DNA from: Microglena sp. YARC
Taxonomy: Eukaryota > Chlorophyta > Chlorophyceae > Chlamydomonadales > Chlamydomonadaceae
NCBI GenBank assembly: GCA_022414725.1
Contig: JAJSRW010000075.1
Location: forward strand, 1 to 64,000
Direction of reading: 5' to 3'
DNA: 64,000 bases
Positions 54,180-63,900 of the stretch are shown here, in pieces. Position 1 is the stretch's first letter; the number at the start of each line of letters is the position of its first letter. A program made the position numbers and the translations under genes. The notes under the pieces were generated by a model. It was not told the origin of the DNA and did not search any database. It was given only the letters and a program-made list of their open reading frames with translations.

Positions 54180-54640
54180 GAGTAATATCTTGCAATGACT
54201 CAAACCTGCCGCCTTGGAAGAGGTACAGGGTACTTCGGGAGGACGCCCAGCCCTACTACCTATGGCGCTGCCCGAGACGCATAGCCTGCGTCAGGGTAAT
54301 TCAAAGCGCGCTTTTGAGCTTCTGAGCGCTGACTTTTTGACCCCCTCTGCGCTTCAAGCGCAGTTTTTTGCAACCCCCTGTGGGCGCAGCAAGCAAATTT
54401 TGCGCTTTTTGCACTACAAAGCGCAGTTTTTTTTGTTTTCAAGTGCGCTAAAGCGCTGGCCAATTTGGCCATTTAAAGTTCGCATAGCCTGCGTCCTGCA
54501 ACAAAGCGGACCCTTCCTTCTGGTCAACGGACCCCCACCCACCCACACATGTTGCGTCCTGCGATGCAACAGACTCTTCGACCTTGCATCTGCGACGGAG
54601 GAGGCAGCGTCCTGAACAAACCAGGTCCAGAACTTCTCTC
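54180..54640 (-). repeat. Composite dispersed repeat D3, copy 2, interrupted by a MITE
   Basis: Same blocks as 39740-39990 in reverse order and orientation. Here a CAGGGTAC MITE sits at 54292-54480, inside GACGCATAGCCTGCGT, where copy 1 has none. Confidence 0.65.
54292..54480 (-). mobile_element. CAGGGTAC-family MITE, copy f
   Basis: Starts CAGGGTAATTC; the other end stops at TTTAAAGTT without GTACCCTG. CGCATAGCCTGCGT lies on both sides. The body is nearly identical to copy c. Confidence 0.75.
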
Positions 54641-54799
54641 CGTGTTGTCACGCAGTAGTCCAAGCTCAGGCGCAGTGGCAGTCTGCGAAACCCAAACCCA
54701 CCATAGTAACCATTCCCCAGTGCAAGCGGGAAAGTTCCTCCAACCTCATGCCCCATGGCAAGGCGTATGAATGTTCAATTTTCCTGCACTGATTGGTAG

Positions 54800-54962
54800 C
54801 AGGGTACTACATTATGACAAATTGGTCAGCGCTTTAAGCGCACAAACGTCAAATTGGTCAGCGCTATGTAGTGCAAAAAGCGCAAAAACTGCGCGAAACG
54901 CGCAGTGGGGCTCAAAAAGTGTGCGTGATATCGCGCTGTCGCGCGCGCTTTGTAGTACCCTG
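54800..54962 (+). mobile_element. CAGGGTAC-family MITE, copy g
   Basis: Perfect ends CAGGGTACTAC/GTAGTACCCTG and a perfect 8-bp target duplication ATTGGTAG (54792-54799 and 54963-54970). This copy best defines the family as hAT-like. Confidence 0.9.
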
Positions 54963-55003
54963 ATTGGTAGGGTCCCCATGAAATGGAACACGCTGGTACG
55001 CGG

Positions 55004-55194
55004 TAGGGTACTACAAAGCGCGCGCGGCAGCACGGTGCCGCGCTGTCTTTTCGAACCCCTCTGCAACGCGCAGTTTTTTCAACTCCCTGTGGGCGCAGCG
55101 CGCAGTTTTTGCGCTTTTTGCACTAAAAAGCACTGACCAATTTGACGTTGGTGCGCTTGAAGCGCTGACCAATTTGGCAAGAAGTAGTACCCTG
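55004..55194 (-). mobile_element. CAGGGTAC-family MITE, copy h
   Basis: Ends TAGGGTACTAC and GTAGTACCCTG; perfect 8-bp duplication GTACGCGG (54996-55003 and 55195-55202). Only 41 bases from copy g and in the opposite orientation. Confidence 0.9.
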
Positions 55195-55283
55195 GTACGC
55201 GGTAGGGGGAGCTAGTCCAGTGTTGACCTGTCTGGGGTTTAGGGTTTAGGGTGGTAGAAGGGCAGGAGGGTCCAAGGGGGTTT

Positions 55284-55497
55284 GTAGGGCACATTGACGG
55301 TCGGAATTTCACAGCTCATCAATTCCGCAGGTCGAACTTTAGCATATGCGGAATTTGCATGGTCGCAAGTAGCAGGTTCGCAGTTTGCAACTGCAATGGC
55401 AGGTGGCCATGTGGGTCGGGGAAACGCTCATTCACAATCATCGTCAGGTGGCTTGCGACCAATGCTTAGGTCGATGCGAACCCTTAAGGGTAAATGA
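55284..55497 (+). CDS. Possible terminal exon of an unknown gene
   Basis: A GTTTGTAG acceptor-like site precedes an open frame that ends with TGA at 55495-55497. In the frame reading TVGISQLINSAGRTLAYAEF and MAGGHVGRGNAHSQSSSGGL it has ordinary amino-acid composition, unlike neighbouring repeats. TGTAA, the usual green-algal polyadenylation signal, follows at about 55516. No upstream exon or family recognised. Confidence 0.25.
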
Positions 55498-55549
55498 CTC
55501 TTCCAGTGTGGCAGGTGTAAGCGTGGAGTCTCTGCTTCATTGAGGGCGG

Positions 55550-55628
55550 TACAAACTATATTGACCGCCCTTTAAGTATTGGCTTTTGGTTTTATAAGCT
55601 GATGTAAGGGCGGTCAGTATATATTGTA
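55550..55628. repeat. Imperfect inverted repeat, hairpin
   Basis: TACAAACTATATTGACCGCC + CTT at 55550 pairs with AAGGGCGGTCAGTATATATT + GTA at 55606 (about 19 of 23 bases), loop about 33 bases. Could be a tiny MITE or a structured transcript end. Confidence 0.55.
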
Positions 55629-55721
55629 GCATTGTTGTTAAAATTGTAAGCAATATAGAACGATTAAACAACCCTGGCGATTTGACCTTTATGTGTTACA
55701 TGTATACCCAAATTAGGTATG

Positions 55722-55905
55722 TAGCTAAAAGCAGCAGATTTTAGCAAATTGTAGCTAAGAGCAGCAGATTGTAGCAAATTGTAACTAAGAGCAGCAAACT
55801 GTAGCTAAGAGCAGCAAATTGTAGCTAAGAGCAGCAAATTGTAGCTAAGAGCAGCAGATTATAGCTAAGAGCAGCAAATTGTAGCTAAGAGCAGCAGATT
55901 CTAGT
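55722..55905. repeat. 20-bp minisatellite
   Basis: About nine copies of GTAGCTAAGAGCAGCAAATT with minor changes. Confidence 0.9.
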
Positions 55906-56280
55906 CACGTCCCTTAACTTAGTTTTTTAGGGAAGGGTAATGCCTCACGAGACTCCTCTGACTGATGTTATTTATGAACCACACTTTAAAAAGAATGTAA
56001 CTGCAGATGAAACTCACTAGTTGCAGCCTACCTCTTATTACCAGAGATACTTTCGTGTGTGTGTGTGGGGGTGGGGGGAGGGGTTGCTTGTACGTAAGCC
56101 AAACCACGTTTTTAAGATTACCAACTGATAGAGTGAGAGTGGGTATACACTTAACCTTCATGACCTAATTAGTATTGGTGAGGAAGAAATTGGCCTTTTA
56201 CACTTAACCTTCACGACCTAATTAGTATTAGTGAGGAAGATATCGGCCTTTTAAGCCAATGGGGGTGGGGGGTATGCGCA
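55906..56280. other. Unassigned sequence with a short duplication
   Basis: CACTTAACCTTCATGACCTA and CACTTAACCTTCACGACCTA, each followed by ATTAGTATT-GTGAGGAAGA, are adjacent copies (about 56148 and 56200). A GTGTGTGTG/GGGG tract lies at 56055-56085. No gene seen. Confidence 0.55.
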
Positions 56281-56289
56281 GGGTACTAC

Positions 56290-56515
56290 CCGTAATACCA
56301 GCCCAGGACAAACAGTAAGGGCAACAAGTTCTATGCAGGGAAATATTGGCGGAGAGTGATCGCGACGGAGCAACAGGTGGCAAGGGAAGCGAGTTAGTTA
56401 CGCGACAGTTGACTGACGTGTCAGGCTTCAAGTTTTTTGGTCAAACGGACAAATGGGTAACCCTGGGGGCTCCCGCCCCCTTGAAGAGGGGGCTCCGCAA
56501 AAAACTAGCCATAAT
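56290..56515 (-). repeat. Dispersed repeat D2, copy 3
   Basis: Reverse complement of copies 1 and 2: GGGGGCTCCCGCCCCCTTGA + AGAGGGGGCTC hairpin, TGACGTGTCAGGCTTC, GAGCAACAGGTGGCAA. Confidence 0.75.
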
Positions 56516-56679
56516 ACCCGCCCAGGATAAACGGTGAGGGCAAGAAAGCATGGGTGTCGAAAAAATACTTCTATGAACCCCCCTGCTGGAGTGTTATTAA
56601 AATTAGGTAACTCCATTCAAACACAAAACAGCAGCAGCAAGGATGACAGCCACGGTGCCAATTTAAATTGCATAGCCTA

Positions 56680-58830
56680 TGACCTGAGACGCAACTTATT
56701 TCATAGCCTGCATCCTAAGACGCAACCAACCAGCATAGCCTGCGCCCTGAGGTACAACCGACCCATAACCAACCCATAGCCTGCGTCCTGAGGTGCAACC
56801 GACCCATAACCGGCGTCCTGAGGTGCAATTGACCCATAACCAACCCATAGTATGCGTCCTGAGGTATAACCAACCCATAACCGGCCCATAGCCTGCGTCC
56901 TGAGGTACAGCCGACCCACAACCAACCCATAGCCTGCGTCCTGAGGTGCAACCGACCCACAACCAACCCATAGCCTGCGTCCTGAGATGCAACCGACCCA
57001 TAGCCTGCCTCCTGACGTACAACCAGCCCATAACCGACCCATAGCATGCGTCCTGAGGCGCAACCAACCCATAACCGACCCATAGCTTGCGTCCTAAGGT
57101 GCAACCGACCCATAGCCTGCCTCCTGACGTACAACCGGCCCATAACCGTCCATAGCATGCATGCGTCCTGAGGCGCAACCAACCCATAACCGACCCATAG
57201 CTTGCGTCCTGAGGTACAACCGACCCATAACCAACCCATAGCCTGCGTCCTGAGGTACAGCTGACCCATAACCGACCCATAGCCTGTGTCCTGAAGTGCA
57301 ACCGACACATAACCGACCCATAGCCTGCGTCCAGAGGGGCAACTGACCCATAACCGACCCATAGCCGGTGTACTGAGGTGCAACCGACCCATTACCGACC
57401 TATAGCTTGCGTCCTGAGATACAACCGACCCACAGCCTGCGTCCTGAGGTGCAACCGACCCATAGCCTGCGTCCTGAGGTGCAACCAATCCATAACCGAC
57501 CCATTGCCTGCGTCCTAAGGTGCAACCGACCCACAGCCTGCGTCCTAAAGTGCAACCGACCCATAACCGACATATAGCTTGCATCCTGAGATACAACCGA
57601 CCCACAGCCTGTGTCCTGAGGTGCAACCGACCCATAGCCTGCCTCCTGACGAACAACCAGCCCATAACCGACCCATAGCATGCGTCCTGAGGCGCAACCA
57701 ACCCATAACCGACCCAAAGCTTGCGTCCTAAGGTGCAACCGACCCATAGCCTGCCTCCTGACGTACAACCGGCCCATAACCGACCCATAGCATGCGTCCT
57801 GAGGTACAATTGAAACATTACTGACCCATAGCTTGCGTCCCAAGGTGCAACCGACCCATAGCCTGCGTCCTGAAATGCAACCGACCCATAACCGACCCAT
57901 AGCCTGTGTCCTGAGGTTAAATTGACACATAACCGACCCATAGCCTGCGTCCAGAGGGGCAACTGACCCATAACCGACCCATAGCCTGTGTACTGAGGTG
58001 CAACCGACCCATTACCGACCTATAGCTTGCGTCCTGAGATACAACCGACCCATAGCCTGCGTCCTGAGGTGCAACCGACCCATAGCCGACCCATAGCCTG
58101 CGTCCTAAGGTGCAACCGACCTATAGCCTGCGTCCTGAGGTGCAACCGAACCATAACCGACCCATAGCCTGCGTCCTGAGGTGCAACCAACCCATAACCG
58201 ACCTATAGCTTGCATCCTGAGATACAACCGACCCACAGCCTGCGTCCTGAGGTGCAACCGACCCAAAGCCTGCATCCTGAGGTGCAACCGAACGATAACC
58301 GACCCATAGCCTGCGTCCTGAGGTGCAACCGACCCATAACAGGCTCATGGCCTGTGTCCTGCGATGCAACCGACACATAACCGACCCATAGCCTGCGTCC
58401 TGAGGTGCAACCGACACATAACCGACCCATAGCCTGCGTCCTGATGTGCAACCGACACATAACCGACACATAGCCTGCGTCCTGAGGTGCAACCGACCCA
58501 TAACAGACTCATAGCCTGTGTCCTGCGATGCAACCGACACATAACCGATCTATAGCTTGCGTCCTGAGATACAACCAACCCACAGCCTGCGTCCTGAGGT
58601 GCAACCGACCCATAGCCTGCGTCCTAAGGTGCAACCAATCCATAACCGACCCATAGCCTGCGTCCTGATGTACAATGGACCAATAACCGACCTAAAGCCT
58701 GCGTCCTGAGGTGCAACCTACCCATAACCGACCCATAGCCTGCGTCCTGAAGTGCAACTGAACCATAACCGACTCTTAGCCTGCGTCCTGCGATGCAGCC
58801 AACTCACTGAAGCTGCATCAGCAACGCAAT
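56680..58830. repeat. Large hairpin minisatellite array
   Basis: Irregular array of 30-bp units (CCGACCCATAGCCTGCGTCC + TGAGGTGCAA) and 41-bp units with an extra ATAACCGACCC. Each core is an imperfect palindrome (TGCGTC-CTGAG-GTGCA). Long minus-strand frames of repeated LWVGCTSGRR type result from the missing stops and are not supported as genes. Related to 35865-36185. Confidence 0.9.
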
Positions 58831-58939
58831 GGACCCTCCCCATGTTGTTTCTGCGATACAGGACGCAGCGTCCTGAACAACCATGCTTGTCAGCCCATCA
58901 ATACTATTTAAAAGCAAGGATGAACAATTCAATAGTGCC

Positions 58940-59395
58940 TCTATCTCCTCTAGACATGTTTGTATCTGTATTCGAGATTGGGCAGGCCCCCCTAGTCTAT
59001 CTCCTGTAGATAGGTTTGTATCTGTGTTCGAGATTGGGCAGGCCCCCCTAGTCTATCTCCTCTAGACATGTTTGTATCTGTGTTCGAGATTGGGCAGGCC
59101 CCCCTTGTCTATCTCCTGTAGATAGGTTTGTATCTGTGTTCGAGATTGGGCAGGCCCCCCTAGTCTATCTCCTCTAGACATGTTTGTATCTGTGTTCGAG
59201 ATTGGGCAGGCCCCCCTTGTCTATCTCCTGTAGATAGGTTTGTATCTGTGTTCGAGATTGGGCAGGCCCCCCTAGTCTATCTCCTCTAGACATGTTAGTA
59301 TCTGTGTTCGAGATTGGGCAGGCCCCCCTTGTCTATCTCCTGTAGATAGGTTTGTATCTGTGTTCAAGATTGGGCAGGCCCCCCTTGTCTATCTC
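58940..59395. repeat. 56-bp repeat in alternating 112-bp dimers
   Basis: TCTATCTCCT recurs every 56 bases (58940, 58996...). Units alternate CTAGACATGTTTG and GTAGATAGGTTTG, a simple higher-order structure. Confidence 0.9.
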
Positions 59396-59830
59396 CTCAA
59401 GATACATCTCTTACATATTTTGTGGTCAATCGGGGTAGTGGTGAATGTTCGTTTGGTGGAGGGTTGGGATCTCCCCTAGATTGGGCAGGCCCCCCTTGTC
59501 TATCTCCTCAAGATACATCTCTTACATATTTTGTGGTCAATCGGGGTAGTGGTGAATGTTTGTTTGGTGGAGGGTCGGGATCTCCCCTAGATTGGGCAGG
59601 CCCCCCTTGTCTATCTTTTCAAGATACATCTCTTACATATTTTGTGGTCAATCGGGGTAGTGGTGAATGTTCATTTGTATGTGGAGTGGGATGTTTGTGT
59701 GTGTGCGTGTGGAGTGGGATGTGGCTGGGTGGGTGGGCGGGTACTCGTGTATTGTGCGTGCGTGTGGAGTGGCATGTGGGTGGGTGGTGGTGAATGTTCG
59801 TTTGGTGGAGGGTTGGGATCTCCCCTAGAG
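59395..59830. repeat. 111-bp tandem repeat
   Basis: Three to four units with AAGATACATCTCTTACATAT and GGATCTCCCCTAGATTGGGC (59401 and 59512 give the period); a G-rich insertion occupies 59675-59785. Confidence 0.85.
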
Positions 59831-59869
59831 GAGGCAGGGTGGTAGAAGGGCTAGAGGGCGAGGTTTAGT

Positions 59870-60230
59870 AGAGTTCATACTACCCATGTTTACTCTGCCC
59901 GCAGACAGTGAGCAGCCTGAAGGCTGATAGACCGTGTAACCATGTTTACTCTGCCCGCAGACAGTGAGCAGCCTGAAGGCTGACAGACTATGTAACCAAA
60001 CTTAATTGAAAGGTGACTAGAAGATGCCCAAAAGGTGCCTGCACCCGGTTCAGGTTGTTAAACAGGTGTCCAGGGTGTTCAGCACCTGTTTATGCACATC
60101 ATGTGTTGGAACATGTGGTGGTTAGACAGGTGTTAAAACCCCTGAACACCTGTTTGGCAACCTGAACAGGGTGCAGGCTGGCGTAGGGTGTACTTCAGGA
60201 TTGCGAAGGAAAGCAGGAGGGCAGGAGGGT
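59870..60230 (-). repeat. Dispersed repeat D1, copy 2
   Basis: Reverse of 34166-34479; the CCATGTTTACTCTGCCCGCA + GACAGTGAGCAGCCTGAAGG part is tandemly doubled here (59885 and 59940). Confidence 0.6.
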
Positions 60231-60376
60231 ATACCTCGTTTTTTGCTGGATTCGTGACGGAATTGTTGGGCAATGCTTCAGGGGGGGTCGTCTACTTCGC
60301 CAAATGCATCCAGTCGATATTTCTCTTGCACTCGGTAAGGGCTACAGAATGCAATAGGTGAAGGCAGCGAACGTGA

Positions 60377-60601
60377 GGCGCTGCTTCTGCGAGTCGAGCT
60401 CTTGAGCTCAGAATGCAAAAACATGAAGGAAGACAATTCATTGACTTGGCGAGAACGCGCGAATGCCGTGCATGGGTGATAGGCAACTTACATGAGGCGC
60501 TTCTTATGCGTTTGGAGCCCGGGGCCGCAGTCGCGGTGCTACCAGTGGAACGCTTTGACATTCCTGGAGCCCAAGCGCTTGCTTCGACCATTCACAAATA
60601 G
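60377..60601 (+). CDS. Unassigned short open frame
   Basis: An open stretch of 74 codons with ordinary composition (MQKHEGRQFIDLARTRECRA, MRLEPGAAVAVLPVERFDIP). Not recognised; could be a relic of a mobile element or an exon. An equally long frame lies on the other strand. Confidence 0.2.
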   Translation, partial: GAASASRALELRMQKHEGRQFIDLARTRECRAWVIGNLHEALLMRLEPGAAVAVLPVERFDIPGAQALASTIHK

Positions 60602-61990
60602 CACTCCCAGGCTTCTGCTGCTTCTATTCCGCGCAGGAGAGCAATCGCAAGCTGGAAAGATAGCGGCAAATATTTGGGGGGGCCTATGCTACAATTGGCA
60701 AAAGGCTAACCGCCGCATCAATCAAATGGATTTTATTTTACCGGACAAGGGGTGTTGCTTGAGCCGTAATGAGAGACTCTACTCAACAGTAGGGGCAAGT
60801 GGAAAATAACCACGGTCGTTTGAGCGCTGAAGCTCTAGCTGTGCACTCGCGTCGCGCGATAAAACTATCAACATGGTATGGAATGAGCAGGGTAGCTTCG
60901 GCTGGGAGAAAGGGGGGATGCGGCAACGAGGCTTGCGAGGCGCTGGGGCTTTTAGGCAAGGAGCGGTGCGGTCGTGGCTGTACAAGGCCTGTAGTCGCCT
61001 GTAGTGCCGCGCCCCTCGCCCGCGCTGGGTGCGCCCACCATAGGCGTTGAGCCTTTCCCTTGTTCAAATTAACCAGCCTTTTCAAGTGGCTGGGCCTGGA
61101 GCTGCTTCGGTTCATAGCCGGACAGCTGCTTACAGCTTTGTCTCCATCTCTCAAGGTACCGTTACTGCATTGGTCCTTTGAAGAATTGGAGGGCTATCTC
61201 ATATTATTTAAGGTACCTCTACTATAATGGCCACTTGAAGAGTTGGAGGGCTGTTTCAAATTATTCTCCCCCTTCTCCGCCTCTCTCTTCGAACTTGATC
61301 TTGGTAACACTCATAATGGAACACTTCAATGGTAACGGTAAGTAGGGTACTTCAAACGGACCCCATGCATTATTGGGGTGGCCGAAGTTAGGGGCCGAAT
61401 AGCGCCATCGAGGGCGTAGCCCTCGCCGCAAAACCCCTCCTGTCGGGGGTTAAACTTCGTTTCCCGCTCAGGCCAAAAGACAGCGTGCGGTAACCTACAG
61501 CCATTAGTCATACTCAGGGTCACACCGACGTCGATGATAATACCAGTACGAGGCCTTCCCGCTATATATCATCGTAGAGGGATTCTTGTGACGTGACTTG
61601 TGACAGCTGACGAGTCTTGGAGCAGCTTCGCAGGATGTGACAGCCGTCCCATCCTCGAGCAACAGGCCTCGAGAACAGCCGGACGCGACTGCAAACTCGC
61701 TTCGATTTGCATTAAGGACATTATATAGGCCGGGACGCAAAGCAGTCAATCGCAATTGCAACTCTCCAACCACTGGGCGCATCCCCAGCTAGTTGGCCAA
61801 CGCTTCGGACAGCGTACCCCCTTCCTTCGGATTGGCCTGATCTCACGTCGACACACGTGGCTAGTGGCTGCCAGCGCACCTTTCCCGTTCTCCAGACCAC
61901 CGGTAGGTGCATGCTCTTGCGATGGTGGCCGGCATTGATTGGCCGAACGCTTTGGATTGATTGACCGAACGCTTTGGAGTCATAACCTAC
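60602..61990. other. Non-repetitive sequence without a recognised gene
   Basis: Ordinary-complexity DNA. Features noticed: two related pieces, GTACCGTTACTGCATTGGTC (near 61157) and GTACCTCTACTATAATGGCC (near 61212), each followed by GAAGA-TTGGAGGGCT; AGGGTACTTCAAACGGACCC at about 61347, shared with 39976; and a cloverleaf-like fold at 61383-61459. Confidence 0.5.
61383..61459. other. 77-nt multibranch fold, possible structured RNA
   Basis: CGAAGTT closes with AACTTCG (7 perfect pairs). Inside are GAGGGC-GTA-GCCCTC (6 pairs) and AACCCC-8 nt-GGGGTT (6 pairs), plus a weaker first arm. The size is like a tRNA, but no anticodon arm or GGTTCRANNCC box is present, so I do not call a tRNA. Confidence 0.45.
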
Positions 61991-61994
61991 ACGG

Positions 61995-62215
61995 CTACGC
62001 TATCCCCCCCACAGCACCACCCACCCATCCACCGTCAGATAATCCATGAGCGAACCTATCAGGCCTAAGACTCCTTGGCTTGATTGGCGTAACGCTTTGG
62101 GTCATGCCCCCCTCACCCCTACCCCCAGCCCTCAGCCCCCAGCCCCACCCACCCTCACACACAAGCAGGCCACCCCACCACCCCCACACCCACACCCCTG
62201 CTGCCCTTGAATGTG
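61995..62215. repeat. Dispersed repeat D4, copy 2
   Basis: CACCCACCCATCCACCGTCA + GATAATCC, GACTCCTTGGCTTGATTGGC, CCCCTGCTGCCCTTGAATG, colinear with 40940-41405. Confidence 0.55.
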
Positions 62216-62369
62216 TATCTGTACCTGATCTGTACTCCTAATGTCCTCAAGCCCAAGATACATGATTTCCGCTAGTCCACCCACGTCCACCGCCCCTTAG
62301 TCCACCACCCTCCCAGCCCTTCGCCTCCGGGCCCCCGTCCTCCCCACCCAGCCCTACCCACCCTCCACC

Positions 62370-63420
62370 CCCTAGCCATGCTCCCCCTCCCAGCCAGGCG
62401 CTAACACCCCATCTAGCCATACCTCAGCAGCCCCCTCCTCCCACCCAGCCATACCTCCCTCCCGCTCCTAGCCCCGCTCCCCTCCCAGCCAGGCGCTAAC
62501 ACCCCATCTAGCCATACCTCAACAGCCCCCCTCCTACCCACCCAGCCATACCTCCCTCCCGCTCCTAGCCCGCTCCCCCTCCCAGCCAGGCGCTAACACC
62601 CCATCTAGCCATACCTCAGCAGCCCCCCTCCTCCCCACCCAGCCATACCTCCCTCCCGCTCTAGCCCCGCTCCCCCTCCAGCCAGGCGCTAACACCCCAT
62701 CTAGCCATACCTCAGCAGCCCCCCTCCTCCCCCACCCAGCCATACCTCCCTCCCGCTCCTAGCCCTGCTCCCCCTCCCAGCCAGGCGCTAACACCCCATC
62801 TAGCCATACCTCAACAGCCCCCTCCTACCCACCCAGCCATACCTCCCTCCCGCTCCTAGCCCCGCTCCCCCTCCCAGCCAGGCGCTAACACCCCATCTAG
62901 CCATACCTCAACAGCCCCCCTCCTCCCCCACCCAGCCATATTCCCTCCCGCTCCTAGCCCCGCTCCCCCTCCCAGCCAGGCGCTAACACCCCATCTAGCC
63001 ATACCTCAACAGCCCCCCTCCTCCCCACCCAGCCATATCTCCCTCCCGCTCCTAGCCCCGCTCCCCCTCCCAGCCAGGCGCTAACACCCCATCTAGCCCA
63101 TACCTCAACAGCCCCCCTCCTCCCCCACCCAGCCATATCTCCCTCCCGCTCCTAGCCCCGCTCCCCCTCCCAGCCAGGCGCTAACACCCCATCTAGCCAT
63201 ACCTCAACAGCCCCCCTCCTCCCCCACCCAGCCATATCTCCCTCCCGCTCCTAGCCCGCTCCCCCTCCCAGCCAGGCGCTAACACCCCATCTAGCCATAC
63301 CTCAACAGCCCCCCTCCTCCCCCATCTAGCCATACCTCCCTCCCCCTCTCAGCCCCCCTGCCCCTCCCAGCCACCTACCCCTCCCAGCCTGGCACGAACG
63401 CCCATCTAGCCATAACTCGG
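62370..63420. repeat. About 97-bp satellite
   Basis: About eleven units with CAGCCAGGCGCTAACACCCC, ATCTAGCCATACCTCAACAG and CTCCCTCCCGCTCCTAGCCC; CTAACACC at 62401, 62496, 62593 and 62690 gives the period. Glycine/tryptophan-rich minus-strand frames are by-products. Confidence 0.9.
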
Positions 63421-63454
63421 CACCTTGGAGTACCTCTCGTTCTGGTAGAATTTT

Positions 63455-63900
63455 CAGGTGCTGCGATATGGTGGTTGACGGTAGAAGAGTAGTCGAAGAT
63501 GAAATGCATTTCATATTAGAATGTCCATTATAAGCTGAGGATAGAAAAATATGTTTTGAGACAATGAACATTGAACCTGAATTGGTGGATAAAAACTCCA
63601 GTATGAAGCTGGTCATGAATCCTGATTCCTTTGAAGGATGGAAATACTTAATTCAATTATTAAAAAAAACGCGATAATAATCGCACAATTAAATTATCAT
63701 CCCAGCTGAGATGATGATTTAATAATATTGTAGAATTAAATTATCACTGTAGCACGAACTCAGGGCCCCCGTCAGTTAAACGATTGTTTGGGGCTCAGTT
63801 CATCAGTGCTTTTTCTTTTTAAGCCCTTCCTATACCGTTGGGCAGGTCCCTTTAGCCTATTTGGCCTACCCCTGGACTGTAACATACATGCCTACCACTG
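63455..63900 (+). mobile_element. LINE family B, 3' terminal fragment
   Basis: The plus-strand frame reads CCDMVVDGRRVVEDEMHFIL + ECPL, a stop (TAA), then AEDRKICFETMNIEPELVDK to a TAA at 63676-63678. The CC...EDEMHF-LECP pattern is the C-terminal zinc knuckle of non-LTR elements and resembles that of family A. A nonsense codon and the missing 5' part show it is dead. The 3' part ends with GGCCTACCCCTGGACTGTAA + CATACAT, also at 38282 and (reversed) 33777. Confidence 0.65.

Noticed and set aside
56696..58578. 418-codon LWVGCTSGRR repeat protein
   Set aside because: Stop-free side of a hairpin minisatellite; three minus frames are open and no start, signal or domain is visible.
61326..61523. 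Protein-coding frame over the cloverleaf-like region (minus)
   Set aside because: Composition is plausible but the segment folds strongly, no family was recognised and start context is poor.
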